DNA of 34,144 bases, from NCBI RefSeq assembly GCF_016429195.1, contig NZ_JAELUF010000028.1, forward strand, positions 1 through 34,144, read 5' to 3'. The position numbers were made by a program, and so were the translations under genes. Position 1 is the first letter of the stretch, and each line of letters begins with the position of its first letter. Origin of the DNA: Brevundimonas sp. ASV9. GTDB lineage: Bacteria; Pseudomonadota; Alphaproteobacteria; Caulobacterales; Caulobacteraceae. The notes below the pieces were generated by a model. The model ran no database searches. It was not told the DNA's origin and saw nothing but the letters and a program-made list of their open reading frames with translations. This document shows, piece by piece, positions 32,763 to 34,144 of the stretch.

Positions 32763-32825
32763 GGGGCGGCGCCGATCCGTTGTCAGGAAAGCAAACGCGA
32801 CCTGTCGGGGCGGGTTGCCTGGTCG

Positions 32826-33077
32826 TCAGTCCGGATCGCTGAACGGCGGCGGCAGTTGGCCGGACTTGAAGAGGATGGTCGGCTCTTCGTCGTAATCCCC
32901 CATTTCGGTGTCGGCCGAGACGGCGAAGGCGACGACGCCCAGACGCAACGGCGCCAGCCGTTCGGCCTTGCGACGCGCCTCTTCGGCGTCTTTGCAGCCG
33001 ACCTGGGGTTCTGCGCGCAGGGCCTTGCCCCGGCCCTGGACGTAGGCCTGGACGATATAGACGGTTTCGGTTGCCAT
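32826..33077 (-). CDS. Small hypothetical protein
   Basis: This is an 83-residue product of a family I cannot name. It begins MATETVYIVQAYVQGRGKALRAEP, then has a short helix (DAEEARRKAERLAP) and LGVVAFAVSADTEMGDYDEEPTILFKSG. The beta-alpha-beta look and the EEA-RKAERLA helix suggest a small soluble alpha/beta protein. It has one Cys (residue 28) and no signal peptide. It sits between the OxyR-like regulator (72 nt upstream) and the aldehyde dehydrogenase (93 nt downstream), all leftward, so they may share a transcript. Confidence 0.78.
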   Translation of the reverse strand: MATETVYIVQAYVQGRGKALRAEPQVGCKDAEEARRKAERLAPLRLGVVAFAVSADTEMGDYDEEPTILFKSGQLPPPFSDPD

Positions 33078-33149
33078 CCGTTTCCAAGCGGCCTGTTCGG
33101 CGCTCAGGTCAATCGATCAATCGAGCCTCAGTCCGTTTTCGCTCCAGCT

Positions 33150-34049
33150 TCACTCTAGCTTCAGGGCCTCGGCCAGCAGCCGGGCCTCGGCGGCGCGGCT
33201 GGAGCCGGCGCGCCAGGCGACGACGATCTCGCGATGGGGCGGGACGCCGTCGGCCTGGTTCTCGAAGGCGCGAATGGCGACGGAGGGGTTGTCGGCCAGA
33301 CCGGCCTGCACCGCCATCTTCGGCAGGAAGGAAACGCCGAGGCCCGAGCCGACCATCTGAACCAGGGTGTGCAGGCTGGTGGCCGCAAAGACGTCGTCGC
33401 CGCGCGGGGCCTCGATGTCCAAGGCCGCCAGGGCGTGGTCGCGCAGGCAATGTCCGTCTTCCAGCAGGATCAGATCCTCGGCCCGCAGCGAGCCGGGACG
33501 GATGGGGCCGGGCGCGGCCAGGGCATGGTCGGCGGGGGCGGCGGCCATGATCTCGTCATCGCCGATGCGAGCGTGGGCGATGCCCGGCGCGTCATAGGGC
33601 AGGGCGATGACCGCCGCGTCGATCTGACCTGCCTTCAGCGCCGCGATCAGACGAGGCGTTAGATCCTCGCGGATGAACAGCTTCAGGCTGGGATAGGCGG
33701 CCTTCACCGACGGGAGCTTGGCCGGCAGCAGGAAGGGGGCGACGGTGGGGATGACGCCCAGGCGGAAACGGCCGGACAGCAGACGCCCGGCGTTCTTGGC
33801 CGCCTCGACCAGATCCTCGGTGCGGGCCAGGACGTCCTCGGCGCGGCGAACGGCCTCCGCGCCGACGGCGGTCATGATCACGGCGCCGCGCGCGCGTTCG
33901 ACCACCGGCGCGCCCAGGATGCGCTCAAGCTCCTGCACCCCGGCGCTGAGGGCGGGCTGGCTGACATGGGCGGCCTCGGCGGCGCGCGAGAAGCTGCCGT
34001 GTTCGGCCAGGAGCTTGAGATACTGAAGCTGACGCAGTGTGGGGAGCAT
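33150..34049 (-). CDS. OxyR-like LysR family transcriptional regulator lacking the resolving cysteine
   Basis: This is a 299-residue LysR-type regulator. The N-terminal winged helix-turn-helix is at residues 1-60 (FSRAAEAAHVSQPALSAGVQELE). The effector domain carries LLEDGHCLRDHAL, the peroxide-sensing motif of OxyR, with Cys201 as the peroxidatic cysteine. The resolving cysteine of E. coli OxyR (nine residues later) is replaced by Leu210, and no other cysteine is present. The block SLHTLVQMVGSGLGVSFLP is otherwise OxyR-like. It may sense peroxide by sulfenylation or mixed disulfide, or it may have lost sensing. The ATG at 34049 has no strong ribosome binding site. A probable operator lies just upstream. 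Confidence 0.9.
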   Translation of the reverse strand: MLPTLRQLQYLKLLAEHGSFSRAAEAAHVSQPALSAGVQELERILGAPVVERARGAVIMTAVGAEAVRRAEDVLARTEDLVEAAKNAGRLLSGRFRLGVIPTVAPFLLPAKLPSVKAAYPSLKLFIREDLTPRLIAALKAGQIDAAVIALPYDAPGIAHARIGDDEIMAAAPADHALAAPGPIRPGSLRAEDLILLEDGHCLRDHALAALDIEAPRGDDVFAATSLHTLVQMVGSGLGVSFLPKMAVQAGLADNPSVAIRAFENQADGVPPHREIVVAWRAGSSRAAEARLLAEALKLE

Positions 34050-34058
34050 GGAAGCGGA

Positions 34059-34106
34059 ATAGGCCTGTCCTATGCTGACGCCAAGGATAATCGATTGGCT
34101 TTATCC
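34059..34106. promoter_or_regulatory. Probable LysR/OxyR operator upstream of the regulator gene
   Basis: ATAGG-N5-CCTAT at 34059-34073 contains ATAG-N7-CTAT, the half-element of the OxyR consensus, and a T-N11-A LysR box. A second inverted repeat, GGATAA-N10-TTATCC, follows at 34085-34106. The first palindrome lies 10 to 24 nt before the regulator ATG, so autoregulation and control of a divergent gene beyond the window are likely (inference). Confidence 0.6.
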
Positions 34107-34144
34107 GTTTGACCCGTGTCGTATGACCCCATCATCTACAGGGC

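Noticed and set aside
34116..34144. Possible start of a rightward gene (GTG then TCG TAT GAC) at the window edge
   Set aside because: Only nine codons are visible and no ribosome binding site is seen, so it cannot be supported without further sequence.

Overview
The window looks like chromosomal core sequence from a GC-rich alphaproteobacterium of the order Caulobacterales, most likely Brevundimonas or a close relative. This is inferred from gene content, not from a database search. The pointers are an MmcB-type nuclease behind an alphaproteobacterial LexA box (GTTC-N7-GTTC), a DUF2794 protein, a ccmABCDG cytochrome c maturation cluster, a PhrB-type iron-sulfur photolyase, AcnA aconitase, and promoters resembling the Caulobacter housekeeping type. 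I see no insertion sequences, phage genes, CRISPR array, rRNA or integration site.

Layout. 0-7.2 kb: M17 aminopeptidase and NlpC/P60 hydrolase with a small membrane-protein gene on the opposite strand between them; then a leftward group (thpR, GNAT acetyltransferase, lipocalin, mmcB); then a Bax-inhibitor-1 membrane protein, an unrecognised secreted protein and DUF2794. 7.2-12.3 kb: a two-PDZ HtrA protease, a DUF6356 protein, rlmN, and a DUF350 membrane protein followed by a membrane-anchored trypsin-like protease. A convergent intergenic region full of inverted repeats follows. 12.3-20.8 kb: a large M16 zinc protease, a hybrid histidine kinase, an isoaspartyl peptidase, a quinone oxidoreductase, an S41-type protease and a DUF1232 protein. 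20.8-25.4 kb: an SDR dehydrogenase, a free-standing tRNA-Gly(GCC) with promoter and terminator, DUF3429, a DCC thiol oxidoreductase next to the photolyase, an M48 lipoprotein protease and a small unknown protein. 25.5-28.3 kb: ccmA-B-C-D-G, tightly coupled. 28.5-34.1 kb: acnA, an aldehyde (succinate-semialdehyde) dehydrogenase, a small unknown protein and an OxyR-like LysR regulator with a probable operator at the right edge.

Themes. Eight peptidase or amidase families occur in about 25 kb, and most of the enzymes appear exported or membrane-anchored, which suggests envelope protein turnover as a loose common theme. The ccm genes would make the c-type cytochrome maturation machinery: heme export through CcmABCD and thiol reduction by CcmG. 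The remaining ccm genes must lie elsewhere. DNA damage and oxidative stress functions recur: mmcB with its own LexA box, the photolyase, and the OxyR-like protein. Several convergent gene pairs end stop-to-stop with no terminator room.

I found no clearly new multi-gene system. The best leads are the LexA-box promoter embedded before mmcB, an OxyR homologue that keeps only the peroxidatic cysteine, a strong hairpin covering the start region of the aldehyde dehydrogenase mRNA, a cluster of five ATTGCAC half-sites in a convergent gap, and the DUF350-protease pair.
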